From Parasponia andersonii (taxonomy: Eukaryota; Streptophyta; Magnoliopsida; Rosales; Cannabaceae), in contig JXTB01000005.1 in assembly GCA_002914805.1 (NCBI GenBank), forward strand, positions 546,537 to 610,536: DNA of 64,000 nucleotides. The letters run 5' to 3'. The position numbers and the translations under genes are program-made. The notes under the pieces were generated by a model. The model had not been told where the DNA came from, searched no databases, and saw only the letters and a program-made list of their open reading frames with translations. Every line of letters begins with the position of its first letter. Position 1 is the first letter of the stretch. Positions 12,848-25,711 of the stretch are shown one piece after another.

Positions 12848-14438
12848 TGTTGGAATAATGTCTTATAAAGCAGTTTATTATTTTGACATTATAAATAATA
12901 TTTATCAAAATATTTGTCAACTATTTGTTGTTAATAAATTGCATGTTATAAATTTCTATTTCATTTATATCCCATTGATATGCATAATATGAGTAATAAA
13001 GAATTATTCGTACGATGAGTTTATATGTGGGAGATATTATATTCTTTATTTCATTATGTCTAAATTACATTGCTCGCATTTTGTATATTGAAGATGAAAT
13101 ACTTTACTATACCATAGAATGTAGTGTTTTCTATTTTCATAATGAAGTCTCCAAAAATCAAAGTGAGTCTTCGGATAGAAATACTAGTGTGTTCTAAGAA
13201 AGTTATAACAACATTGAACAGGACTGAGTGAATTAGAATTTAAGGTTAAGAACTGTAACTGAAATTTATAATTTCACTAATCTACCACTATTGTAGAAAA
13301 CCTTAATCTTAGTAATTAACGAACTTACTTTCATATGTTTTGTCTTTTTGAGTTACTAAAGGACTAGTTCCGATTTATAGTTCGAACTATGGTATCTTGG
13401 AAGATAAGGTGAATGAAATGTGTAGAACATTTTTTATGATGGATAGCAAACATATAATCTCACTTTAAGTTCTTCCAAGTACTTGGATAATATAAACTAG
13501 GCCCTAGCATTCACTATGTGAATTTGACTGTGTTGGTATAAGCAGATACAAACACCGTAGTCAATTATTATCTATTAGATGAAAAATAGCGACTCAAAGG
13601 TAAATATGTACTAGAGGGGTAGTACGGTATTTTCACTATGCTAGTACAGCATTGCATTAGGGGTACATCTATAGGTACAGTATATGCTAAATAGATCAAG
13701 CTAATTATTTTATAATAAACTTTATAGAAAATAAATTACATTTAGTCCAAGAGTTCTACATTAGGCCTATAGTAGTGTGCCTCAATATTAATGGACAAGG
13801 CTCAATCATAATTATGAGTTAATTTTGATTATGGACATATGGTCCATTAGAGCTTAGGCTTTATGGATCTATCTAGTCCCCTATCTAGCTTAAATTAAAA
13901 CCCAATAGTTATTTGAGTATCAATTAAGCCTAATAAGTCCAATAAGCCCATCGGGATTTTCCTAATCTCTCTATAGTTAAAAGAAAGTTCTCAGAATACA
14001 CAATAGGTGACACACATGAAAACACCCTTGTGAAGAGTATGCTACATGAAAAACCAAAGAGAAAGGGAGAGCAGAGAAAATCGGCTGTACTAGGGTATTC
14101 ACCATCCTTGTGTTTCGGCTATCTTGGAGAAATCGATTCAAGAAGATTGCCTTCTTATTCGTCTGCAGTTCTTTTTGTTGGAAATTAAGAAGGTGACCAC
14201 CCACTAGATCAATTAAAAAGCTTTCAAGAATAAACAAGAAGATGAGAAAGTTGTGGAGCAAATCTGAGTATTGTTCTTGTCTACATCAAGAGATAATTTA
14301 TATTAGATCATGATCCGAAATATGTTGTAAAGAGAAAAATTTTAAACGACCAGTTTCGTTACATTTCTAGATTTTACAAAACTACGGTATTCTTGAAAAT
14401 GATTTTATAAAATATTTTCCGGAATACGAATTCTAGCA
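12848..14438 (+). repeat. 5' LTR of Copia C
   Basis: Starts TGTTGGAATAATG and ends TTCTAGCA, 1591 bp. It is followed by AT and the primer-binding site. It is shorter than the 3' LTR because of length differences near 13000. Confidence 0.9.
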
Positions 14439-14440
14439 AT

Positions 14441-14456
14441 TGGTACTAGAGCATGG
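14441..14456 (+). other. Primer-binding site of Copia C
   Basis: TGGTACTAGAGCATGG, two bases after the 5' LTR, resembles the TGGTATCAGAGC complement of plant initiator-Met tRNA used by most plant LTR elements. Confidence 0.75.
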
Positions 14457-16340
14457 TTTTATTGATGATCTAGTATATTTTACTCTGATCTATTCTCTTA
14501 TTGATTGATGTTATTGATTTCTAGAAAGTTTGATTATGTTTGATCTTATTCATGTTAAGACTATACTCTAGTTTGTATGGTGGTCAATAGATTCAATCAG
14601 TTTGAATGATTAGTTGATTAGATATTATGATGAGGTGATGATTATTTGAATAGATGCTGCCTCATATGTTCGTCGTATAAAAAACTATGCGAGCCTGTTG
14701 TCGCTTAGGAGTTGTCTCAAGCGAGGCCGTGTAGCGTTATGCGAGCCCGTTAGCGCCTGATAGTTATCCTGAATGTGGCTACATGACATCCCAAGGCTGA
14801 CGTTCACGTAATGGCCTCCTATTCCGTTCATCAGCTTGTCCGGATTATTTCGAATTTCCGGCCATAATTTTAATTATTTTCATTTTAGATATAATTTAAT
14901 TTATCCATAGTTTTATGAAAACTAATAAATTTAAATTCAAATTCAAATTTTAAATCCTTATTAACTTTGTATTTTTGAAATTTGAATTGATAGGATATTT
15001 TAATTTGAATTATGGATATGGTTGATATCTATAATATTTTTATTATTATTTGAATAATTAAAGATATTTTCCTTAAATTGAAATTTTTAAAATTAAATAT
15101 TATGAGATAATATCTTTTAGTCTTAAATTCAAATTTTAAATAGATATTTTGAAAAACTAATTATATGATAGTAAGTTATCTATTTTGAATTTTAAATTTG
15201 TTTTAATTCAAATTAGAGATATTGTAGGAGATTTTATCTATAAAATATTTTATCATTTAAATTTAAATGAGAATATCTTTTCAATTTTCAAATTTGAATT
15301 TTGAATTCAAATCTAAAGGATAAAATAATGAGAGATATTTAAGGAAGATAAATTCAAATTAAGATTTCAAAAGTTGAAATTTAAATTTGAGATATTTAAG
15401 AAGATTCAATTAGTTAAATTTTGTATTTAAACTGAACAGATTTTATGAAAATATTTTCTAATTTAAATTTTAAATATTATCTTCCATATTTAAATATTAA
15501 ACATTATCTTATCAGTTCGAATTATTTAAATGTTAAATAATTTTAAAATTTCTGGAAATTAATAAATCATTAACAATTAATTAATTATCTGCTTACTACT
15601 TTGGTATTATTAGGAAAATACTGCATGTATGCCTAATAATTAAATTTTATTATATGATCTTTAGTAACATATCATATATAAAATTAGAGCTACTCTCATG
15701 CAAATATGAACATACTTACATAATTTAATTTAGGTTACTAAGCTAGTTAGATAACTAGGTAAAATCTATAAATCTCTAATTATAAAATATTGAGTGGGAG
15801 AAGGTATGTGATACCTATGGTCTCTATTGTTGGTCTGTTATATATTAGGATAAGCCTCGCCTCAGAATTTTGCTGAGTTCCCGTAAGAGAGTTTTCGTCT
15901 GGATAATACTAGAAATGAAATTTTTAGGATAAGGTACTAGGTAGACCATATAAGGTTGATCGCCTGTAGGAGATAGTCTTATATAAAAAGTGTAGTCATC
16001 AAAATAATGGTTAAACACTCAACTCGAAACATTAATATCCTCCTGTAGGAGTTCTTATTAGTCGATTAGAGGACCAAAGAGAATGGTAGTTAGAAATATA
16101 TGATAAGAGTTATTTGTCTATTTACTAATTGAAATTGTTTTAGTTTGACTTGTAGATTGCATGACCCCCTGTAGGAAACTTGTAATCAATGGTAGGTCAA
16201 ATTACCATGAATATAAGTGATAGTCTTAGGGATACTTCACTTGCATATTGTATGTTTAATACATTATGTTAATTATTCAAAACATACTATATGATGTTTG
16301 CTTATACATAGAATATTTATTTGTTTTTAATAGATATGAC
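14457..16340 (+). other. Leader of Copia C, no gene
   Basis: Non-coding. It holds a short GC-rich block (14660-14850), then a very AT-rich block (14860-15640) and a stretch with the CTCCTGTAGGAG palindrome near 16041. All parts have inverted counterparts in Copia B. Confidence 0.6.
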
Positions 16341-16344
16341 ACTT

Positions 16345-17090
16345 AATCCTTTATCTACTTTACTCATTCAAAATAAGCTAGATGTGAAAACTATGTAGAT
16401 TGGAAATATAACCTAGACATAGTGCTTACTGCTGATAAATACAAGTGGGTTCTCACCACTCCATGTCAGCCCAACCAACAGTGGAATCCACCAATGATGA
16501 AAAAAACTTATATGATAAGTGGAAGCATTCTAATGAGATGGCTAAATACTATATACTTAGCTTAATAAGCAATATATTGCAATAATAACATCATAAGATG
16601 GATACTTTTGCTGACATGATGCTGAGTATTGACGAAATGTTTGCTAGTCTCGGTCGTTAGGCTAGAAATAAGGCTACAAGTGCATTCATAAATCTTCATC
16701 AAAAGAAAGGTATTTCAGTTTGGGAACATATGATGAAATTTATCGCATATCTTATAAACTAGAAATCCTTAGAGATGAAATTGACTGTGACACCGAAATC
16801 AACATGGTTTTGAACATACTATCAGACATATTCAATCAATTTAAGATCGATCATAAGATTTATCGGAAAGACTGTACTCTTACTGGCCTGATGAAAGTTT
16901 TACAAATTACAGAGAATATGCTTAAGAAGAATAAGTCAGGATTAGCTGATGCTAATATAGCTCAAACTAGTTCTTCCAAACCTAAGTCAAAAGGCAAAGA
17001 AAATGAAGACCAAGAAGGATGTAAAAACAAAAGGAAAATATTTCTATTATGGTGAAGATGGGCATTGGAAGAGAAACTGAAAAAATTTAT
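16345..17090 (+). pseudogene. Copia C gag region (fossil)
   Basis: Translation contains LTADKYKWVLTTPCQPNQQW, MLSIDEMFAS and, near its end, a lysine-rich tail with a CCHC-like knuckle region. It is typical plant Copia gag and matches Copia B on the minus strand. Broken. Confidence 0.75.
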
Positions 17091-17169
17091 CATACCTTTA
17101 AGAAGGAAAAGAACAATAGCAAAGAAAAACAAGGTAATGACAATTTATTGTTCATTGAGGCTTGTTATA

Positions 17170-18470
17170 TGATTGATTCTATCAATTCTTAGATCATAGA
17201 TTCGAGAGCCACTGACCATGTTTGTAATACTTTGTCGGGATCCAAGGAAACAAGGAAGTTCACTAGTGAAGAGTTAACATTGCGATTAGGAGATGGCTCA
17301 ATAGTTGAAGCTTGTGCAATGAGAGATGTTATTTTGAATTTTAATGATTTTAGGTTTTTAGAAATATAGAATTGTTATTATACTCCAGTATTTGAACAGA
17401 ATTTGATTTCTATTTCCTATTTGAAGAGACAAGGTTATTCTATTCATTTTGACAATAAAGTTTCTATTAGAAAGAATAAAAGTCTTATTTGTACTGGTAT
17501 TCATTGGAATAATCTTTTCTTTATTCAACCTAAAAGCATCTCATTGCACAATCTTGAAAATGATTCTGAACATGTAGTACCTAAACATACGAAAATGAAA
17601 ATGATTCTGGCATTTAAGACTCGGTCATATTAACCTAAATAGAATTCAAAAGTTAGTTAATGATGAACCTCTAAGTATGTTAGAAGTCAAACCATTACCA
17701 ACTTACGAATCCTGTATGGAAGATAAAATGACTAAAAGATCATTTACTGAAAAAGGTCTTAGAGTTCAAGAATTTCTTGAGTTAGTACACACTGATATCT
17801 GAAGGCCCATAAATACTCAAGCTCGAGGAGGTTTTGAATACTTCATTACATTTACAGATGATTATTCTAGATTTGGTTATGTTTATCTAATGCAACACAA
17901 ATCAGATTCTTTTGAAAAGTGTAGAGAATATAAAGTAGAAAATGAAAAGCAATTAGGAAAGAACATAAAGACCCTTCGATGTAATGAATACCTCTCTAGG
18001 GAATTCTTTAAATTTCTCATCGATAATGGGATCCTATCCCAACTCACAACACCTGTTATGCCTTAACCAAATGGTATTGCTAAAAGAAGAAATAAGACAC
18101 TTTTGGATATGGTTAGGCCGATGCTTAATTATTCACAATTACCCTTATCATTTTGGGGTTATGCCTTAGAAACTCCTACGTACCTACTAAATAAAGTTCC
18201 TTCTAAGTCTGTACCTGAGACAATATTTGAATTATAGAAGGGACATCAACCTAGTTTGTGTCATATCCATATTTGGGATTGTTTAGCATATATGCTAAAA
18301 GGGAAAACTACTAAGTAAGAATCACGATATGAATTATGTCTAATTATAGGTTACCCAAAGGAATGACAGGATATTATTTCTATAGTACTAAAGAAAAAAA
18401 AGTATTTGTGAATATAAATACTATTTTTTTGGAAGAAAACTATATGAAAGATTTCAAGCCTAAAAGTAAG
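17170..18470 (+). pseudogene. Copia C protease and integrase region (fossil)
   Basis: The protease region is near 17180-17240 (WIIDSRATDHVCN-like). A pre-integrase block follows, then integrase core text with FLELVHTDI, FTDDYSRFGYVYLM and FSIFWGYALETP-like words, in Ty1/Copia order. Broken. Confidence 0.75.
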
Positions 18471-18689
18471 TTAGTTCTTAAAGAATTAACTGATAATATT
18501 ATCAAGCAATTAATAGAAAATAAGATTGAGAAAGCACTTAGCAAAGATAAATGACTTAAAACTTAACACACATCAGATCCTCATCATTGTGAGAGAGTTG
18601 TGAGATAACCTAAAGATACTTGGGAATAGAAGAGTCTTGAGACCAAGAATCTAATCCTTATACCTACAATAAGGCAATGGATGATGTTG

Positions 18690-19420
18690 ATAAAAATCTC
18701 TGACAAAAGGCAATAGAATCTAAAATAGAGTCCATGTACTCTAATAAAGTCTGGGAATTTATAGATCCATCTGAAGGGATAGAACCATTGGGTATAAATA
18801 GGTCTATACAAGAAAGAGAGGAGCAGAAGAGAAAATGGAGACTTTCAAGGCAAGGTTAGTTGCCAAAGGTTATAAACAGAAGGAAGGTATTGACTATGAG
18901 GAAACCTTATCTCCTGTAGCTATAATCAAGTCTATTCGCATAATCTTATCCATCACTATATCTCTTGATTATGAGATATGGTGAATGGACGTCAAGACTA
19001 CATTCCAGAATGACAATCTTGATGAACGTATCTATATAATACAACCAAAGGTATTCGCTGAAAAGGGCCAAGAAATAAAAGTTTGTGAACTTAAGAGATC
19101 TATTTATGGACTCAAGCAAGTATCTAGGTCTTGGAACATAAGATTTGATGAAGCTATTAAGTCTCATAGATTTGAACAAAATGTAGATGAACATTGTGTC
19201 TATAAAAGAATTCAGGATAATAGAGTGATTTTTCTACTACTGTATGTTGATGATATTCTAATCATTAAGAATATCGGTTCGTTATCATCAGTAAAAGTCT
19301 GGTTAGCACAATAGTTTGATTTGAAAGACTTAGGTGAAGCTTCTTATATTCTAGGAATACAGATTCTATGAGACAGAAAGAATAAATGCATACCTTTATC
19401 ACAAGTGTCATATATAGATA
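18690..19420 (+). pseudogene. Copia C reverse transcriptase region (fossil)
   Basis: Shows [20 protein letters not shown], the MDVKTTFQNDNLDERIYI block, SIYGLKQVSRSWN, and the catalytic LLLYVDDILI block of Ty1/Copia reverse transcriptase. Broken elsewhere. Confidence 0.88.
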
Positions 19421-19699
19421 AAATACTGGCTAGGTTTACAATGAAAAATTCCAAGAAAGGTTTAATATCCTTTAGTAAAGGAATTACTCTATCTAATAAG
19501 AATTCTCCTAAGATGGAAGAAGAAAAAGAATAGATGAGAAATATTCCTTATGCTTCAATAGTCGGAAGTCTCATGTATGCCATGCTTTGCATAAGACTAG
19601 ATATTTGTTATGTTGTTGGGATTATAATTCTTTACCAATCTAATCTAGGATCTGAACATTGAGGTGCAATCAAGCATATTCTAAAGTATCTTCGGAGAA

Positions 19700-20226
19700 G
19701 TAGAAATTATATGCTTGTATATTCTAGAAAAGATCTAACACATGTTAGATATACTGATTCAGATTTTCAATCTGATGAAAACTCTAGAAAATCAATCTCT
19801 GGTTTTGTCTTTACCCTTAGTGGTGAAGCCATTATATGGAGGAGTATCAAGCAATCTTGTATTGTAGATTCAACTATGGAGGCCGAATATGTGACAGCTT
19901 CTGAAGCAACTAAAGAGGTAGTCTGACTTTAAAATTTCCTTATGGATCTCAAGATAGTACCTGGAGCACGGCAACCTATAACACTCTACTATGATAATAG
20001 TGGGATAGTTGCAAACTCCAAAGAACCCGGAAGCAACAAGAGGGGAAAACATGCAGAAAAGAAATTTCATGTACTCAGAAAAATTGTTCAAAGAAGAGAC
20101 ATGATAGTGAATGAGATAGCTTCTGCAAAGAACCTTACTGATCTTTTTACTAAATCTTTGGCTACCAAAGCATTTGAGGACCACCTAGAAGGAATGGGAC
20201 TAGGTGACATATCACATCTACTTTAA
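19700..20226 (+). pseudogene. Copia C RNase H region (fossil)
   Basis: Contains YTDSDFQSDENSRKSISGFV, IIWRSIKQSCI, MEAEYVTASEA, LYYDNSGIVANSKEP and IASAKNLTDLFTKSL, the usual Copia RNase H sequence and C-terminal tail. It ends 16 bp before the 3' LTR. Broken. Confidence 0.88.
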
Positions 20227-20242
20227 AGGCTAAGTGGAAGAT

Positions 20243-21864
20243 TTTTGGAATAATGTCCTATAAAACAGTTTATTATTTTGACATTATAAATAATATTTAT
20301 CAGATTATTTGTTATCTATTTATTGTTAATAAATTCCATATTATGAATTTTTATTTCATTTATATTTCATTGATATATATGTGATGTGTATGTTTATCTT
20401 ATGCAAACATCTAAAGATTTCGAGACATATAATGAGTTTATATATGGGAGACATTATATTCTTAATCTGATTATATCTAAATTAAATTATTCGCACTCTG
20501 CATATTGAAGATGGAATAGTTTACTATGCCATAGAATGTAGTGTTGTCTATTTTCATAATGAAGTCTCCAATTATCGAAGTGAGTCTTTGGATAAAAATA
20601 CTAGTGTGTTCTAAGAAAGTTATAACAACATCGAACAGGACTGAGTGAATTAGAATTTAAGATTAAGTGTCATAACTTAAATTTATAACTTCACTAGTCT
20701 AGAACTCTTATGGAAAACCTTAATCCTAATGATTAACGAACTTAGTTTCATGTATTTTGTCTTTTTGAGTTACTAAAGGACTAGTTCTGATTTATGGTTT
20801 GAACTCCGGCATCTTGGAAGATAAGGTGTATGAAATATGTAGAACATTTTTCATGATGGACAGTAAGCATATAATGTCATTTTGAGTTTTTTTAAGTACT
20901 TAGATAATATAACCAGGCCCTAGTATTTACTATGTGAATCTGACTATGTTGGTATAAGTAGATATAAATACCGTAGTCAACTATTATCCATTAGATGAAA
21001 AATGGCAACTCAAAGGTAAATATATACTAGAGGGGTAATATGGTAATTTCACTCTACTAGTACGACATTACATTAGGGGTACATCTACATGTATAATATA
21101 TGCTAAATAAATCAAGCTAATTATATGATATTAAACTTCATAGAAAATAAATGACATTTAGTCTAAGAGTTCAATATTGGGCCTATAATGGTGTGCCCCA
21201 GTATTAATGAAAAAGGTCCAATCATAATTATGTATTAATTTTGATTATGGGCATACGGTCCATTAGAGCTTAGACTTTATGAATCTTTCTGGTATCCTGT
21301 CTAGCTCAAATTAAAGCCCAATAGTTATTTGATGATTAGTTAAGCCCAACAAGACTAATAAACCTATTAAAGTTTACTAATCTCTTTATAGTTAAGAGAA
21401 AAGTTTTCTGACTACATATTAGATGACACACATGAAAACACCCTTGTGAAGAGTGTGCTACACAAAAAAAAAAAAAGAAAGGAAGAGTAGAGAAAATTGG
21501 GCACACTAGGATATTCACCATCCTTGGTGTTTCGGCCATCCTGGAGAAATCGGTTCGAGAAGATTGTCTTCTTGTTTGTCTGTAGATCTTTTTGTTAGGA
21601 ATCGAGAAGGTGACTACTCACCAAATCAATCAAAGTGCTTTGAAGAATAGACAAGAAGACGAGAAGATTGTGGAGCGAATCTAGGTATTATTCTTGTCTA
21701 CATCGGGAGTTAATTTATGTTAGATTATGATCTGAAATATTTTTTAAAGAGAAAAATTTTAAACAACCAATTCCGTTGCGTTTCTATATTTTGTAGAACT
21801 AGGGTGTTCTTGAAAATAATTTAATAAAAATATTTTCTGGAATTTATTCCAACGAATTCTGATA
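20243..21864 (+). repeat. 3' LTR of Copia C
   Basis: Aligns with 12848-14438 and with the Copia B LTRs. Both termini have drifted from the TG...CA form. It is followed by the TAAGC target repeat. Confidence 0.85.
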
Positions 21865-22340
21865 TAAGCTTCCCTCGTCGTCATTTTGAGATTAAGGGGG
21901 AAGTATTCATATGCGCTTCGTAGGATGAAGATGAGCCTAAGAATTGCCAAGAGGCTCTGTCATGTCCTATTTCTATAAAATAGAAAGCTACAATGATTCA
22001 AAAGATAGAGTCTATGAAGAAAAACTAAGTCTAGGATCTTGTGAATCTTCTACTTGGGCAAAAGACTATTAGGAACAAATGGGTTCTAAAAGTCAAATAT
22101 CAGGTGGACAGATCCATAGAAAGATACAAGGCACGACTTGTGGCGAAAAGTTTACACCCAAAAGAAAGGTGTTGACTATAAGGAGACCTTCTCACTAGTA
22201 GTGAGATTTGCCTCAATTCACTAATTCTAGCTATTATCGCTCATTTGGACCTAGAACTTTATCAAATGGACGTTAAAACTGCATTTCTTAACGGAGAACT
22301 AGATGAAGAGATCTACATGGATCAACTTGAGGGGACAAAA
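21865..22340 (+). mobile_element. Copia A, middle piece: start of reverse transcriptase (fossil)
   Basis: A short piece of element A between Copia C and Gypsy D. Translation shows reverse transcriptase start text (VWDLVNLLLGQKTIRNKW-like, then [20 protein letters not shown]). It ends at CAAAA (22336-22340), the target repeat of D, and continues at 33481. Confidence 0.85.
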
Positions 22341-25339
22341 TGTAGTGCCTAAGATTCTTACATTCATATTAAGCCAATGATAAATATGTTTTAATTGCAT
22401 ATTAGGAATCTAGAAGTCGTTAATACTAGTTTTATAATAACATGCTCATTCATTATGTTATGTACATTTACATACAGGTTATTACACTAATGATTGTCGA
22501 AGTGTCCCAGTGCAGTGTAAAGATTCAATACCCTCAAAGAGAGAGAGAGCTCAGTATACTAAAAGAACAAAGAATACAATTATGAAAGTAATACTATGTG
22601 CACATGCATTAAGATCGTATTTGTTGATAACTTGGTCAAATAGTAGTTTTTCGGTAAAATGTAATTTTCACGCATTTCGAAGCCAAATTCACGGTGTGTT
22701 TAACATATCAAGTAGGCTTGATTCAATGTCTATGACTCATTTATAGCATTTTATTTGTCAGCTCCAGGTAAGCACGAGGTGGCATTTAGGACACTAATTC
22801 ATATTTAGTCGCACTAAGCTATCTTAGATTAAGCTTAATCGTGTAATGTCGCTTTTGTGCATTCTAATAATTGAGTGCTAATACTATGTTTGCATTATTA
22901 ATTGGAGTCTAATTGACTTTCTTTTTATTTTTAATGATTGGTTAAGGGGCTAGGTTCCACCAAATTACAATAAAATTGGCCATATAGGAATATAAGTCAA
23001 AGTATGACTAGTTTTCACTCTCTAAGATAGGATTCACCGACTTTGGCTACACTTGAGTGTATAGGAGTGACTAGCAACGTGGTGACTATGCTAAGGATGT
23101 TCTAGAGCTGAACACATGGAAATTGATGTGCAAAATACCCAAAATACCCAAAATACCCCTTAAAATTTAAGTTATACTTTTTCTTAGCCATTAAGTGTTG
23201 ATTTTGAGTCAAATCTAGTCATTTGCTTTCCCTTTCTCTCCAGCCATGACCTGAAACTCTCAAATAATTTTTCTGACTTCTCTCAACTTCTCTTAAACAT
23301 TTCCAAGAGTTTTTGAGTAGTAGAACTCAAATTGGAGCCTTAGAAAGCAAGATACACCAAAACTTGTCAAGGTAATTCTATTAAGTTCTTCTTTCTAGGT
23401 ATTGTCCTTTAATTTTAATTCTCTACTTGTTGCCACTTAAATAATGGTTTCTTCAGGTCTTCTTAAGTCTAAAATCTAATTCTAAGCCTAGAGAATCACT
23501 TTAGTAGAGGTAGAAGGTAAGAACTCCAACAAAAGCTCAAACTAGTCAAAGTGAGCATTATGTATGATTTTGAACTTATAGTTAATTTCTTTTGTGTTAG
23601 CCCTTAAACCAAAGCAATTATTTGATTATTAATGGTCCTAGAAACCCTTATATATTGCTGGAATATGGAATTTAAGTAGAGAATGCAAGTTAAACCAAGA
23701 GCCCTAAATTTACTAATTGTTTATTCAAGTGTTTCCGAGGGTGTATTAAGCTTTCTATACTTCTAATATGATTTTCTCAATTTGCAATGGATATCTTGCA
23801 ATGGATATGTCATGGATTCTATTATATATTCCATTGATTTCGTTGTTGTTTGTAGCCATAGACAAGTGCACAAATTGTTTTTAACTTGTCTAAACTGAAA
23901 AAGATTTGAAATATGCTTTTATGTTATCTTAGATGTTTCTTTGATGTGTATATGTTGGAATTGGATTGTTAATTGTTATGACAGGTTTAAAATCATGCTT
24001 TTAATCATGTGGGAATGTCCCTAAAATAGGGGAGGTGCTGTCCAAATGTTTTTAAAATGAAATGCCACCATTTAGGAGCAAATGGACTTTTTTTTACAAA
24101 ATGATGTGCCATTTTGGACCATTTTTTGTTAATGAACTAACATTCATATTTTAATACTTTTGAACAATTTTTCAATGCTAGTTATTGACTACCAAGTACC
24201 TTAAGTGATTTATATACTTCTGAGTCATTTTAAGATCAAGTTTCCTAATTTGATGAAAGTTGTTATTTCAGTCTTGTTCAAGTATCTTAATGCATTCTTT
24301 TTATAAAATGTGCATATTGAATAACAGTAATTTATGATAGGTGATTAACACACCAATCTCTAGAGGATATTGACTCTTTTCACTATGAATTCCTATTCAG
24401 GACACGAGGTAAGTAAAGACTTACAATTGCATCACAAGAACTTTATGGAAGATATAATTATATGAAACTTATGAAATGACATGTGCATGACATGGCTTGT
24501 ATGCAAATGGAGAATTTTATTATAAGAGTATTTGAAAGTAAGTACCATTGTACCAATTTTATAAGATAAGTTTTAATGGTAATTGCTAGTCTATCGGAGC
24601 TGGATAAGTAAGTCTGTTGATGCAGACTCTCCCGTTGAAGTAGGATTTGTGGATCTTCTGATGTGTCTCATTGAAGCGGGACAATATTAGCACGGTATAA
24701 GATGCCCCTTTGATGAGGGAAGGAGTTTTTAAAAATCTCACACGACGGTCGCACCTTATTTTTATTTTTGGCCAGAGTCTCCACCCAATGTTATCACGGC
24801 CTATCGACTTACGGGATAAGTAATGTGCTAAGGGGCTCAACTAAGAATAATTTTTAATGAAAATGCATGGACTCAAATATATAAGAAAGAAAAGGGTACA
24901 ATAGGAACTTTATGATATTTTAAAGCATTCATAAGCATGCATAGTTTTTACTTACTGGGTTTTAGCTCATTTTGGTCTTGCGATGCAGATGAGGAGGCAC
25001 ATTTTGGTATTGATTAGCTGGTTGTCTGATTTGCCTTTTGTCACCATGATTATATAGAGATAGATGAGCTTAACCTGTGAGCGACAATTTTATTTTGAGA
25101 TATTTTTGTGTAATGTAAATACTATTACTGATGGCAAAATAGACTGATGAAAATCTCTTTTGATTGTACATTTTGTGAAGACACTTTTAACAAGAAATGC
25201 TATACAGTTGCTTTTGTCCAAAAGTTTTGGAAAGTTCAAATTTTGCCCATTTTTTTTTACAAAATTAATTGTTTAAGAAAGAATAATACTTCATAGTTTA
25301 ACTATATATGATAATATGGTTAAACTAGGGGGTGTTACA
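22341..25339 (+). repeat. 5' LTR of Gypsy D
   Basis: 2999 bp. It aligns along its whole length with 30492-33480. Near its end it carries an ACTGGG...AGCTCA block (24954-24970) shared in form with solo LTRs G and H. Confidence 0.93.
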
Positions 25340-25343
25340 ATGT

Positions 25344-25357
25344 TAGTATCTGAGCGG
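25344..25357 (+). other. Primer-binding-site-like sequence of Gypsy D
   Basis: TAGTATCTGAGCGG, a few bases after the LTR, resembles the TGGTATCAGAGC complement of initiator-Met tRNA. Confidence 0.55.
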
Positions 25358-25507
25358 AGGTTTAATCGTTTTTGAAGACTGTTTACATAGGTATGATCAT
25401 GTGACAAAAGGCTCAGTCAACCAGTAAATTTTAATTTCATGTGTTAGCATTAAATTTGATGCCATTTGTTATGTCTTTATTATTGGCTGTTATGCATGGA
25501 TGTAAAT

Positions 25508-25711
25508 GAAATGGCAACTATACAGGGAATCATGCCAAGGGCTAAGGGTCAAACTAGTGAGCGAAAGGATGATAAGACAAGTACTACTGAAAATGAGATC
25601 AACAAGGATGTTGTTATAGGAAGGTTGACAGAGTTGGTTGAGACACAAGCAAGACAGTTAGAAAGGCTTATAGAAAGGGAGGAAAGGCGTGGAGATCAAG
25701 CACTACCACAG
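25508..25711 (+). pseudogene. Gypsy D gag, N-terminal part (fossil)
   Basis: Encodes MATIQGIMPRAKG, then acidic and basic helical text with TELVETQARQLERLIE. It is interrupted directly by insertion E at 25712. Confidence 0.7.

Larger units (their letters stand above)
12848..21864 (+). mobile_element. Copia C: Ty1/Copia LTR retrotransposon, broken
   Basis: About 9.0 kb, plus strand, inserted into Copia A. The 5' LTR is 12848-14438 and the 3' LTR 20243-21864, with target repeats TAAGT (12843-12847) and TAAGC (21865-21869). The primer-binding site TGGTACTAGAGC is at 14441-14452, a purine-rich tract at about 20227-20241, and a leader at 14455-16340. Gag is about 16345-17090, protease and integrase 17170-18470, reverse transcriptase 18690-19420 and RNase H 19700-20226. 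It is the same family as Copia B. The LTRs are about 87 percent alike by eye, so it is several million years old. Many breaks. Confidence 0.92.

Noticed and set aside
22510-22746. 78-residue plus-strand frame in the 5' LTR of Gypsy D
   Set aside because: The matching place in the 3' LTR does not keep the frame, so it is a chance opening in non-coding LTR.
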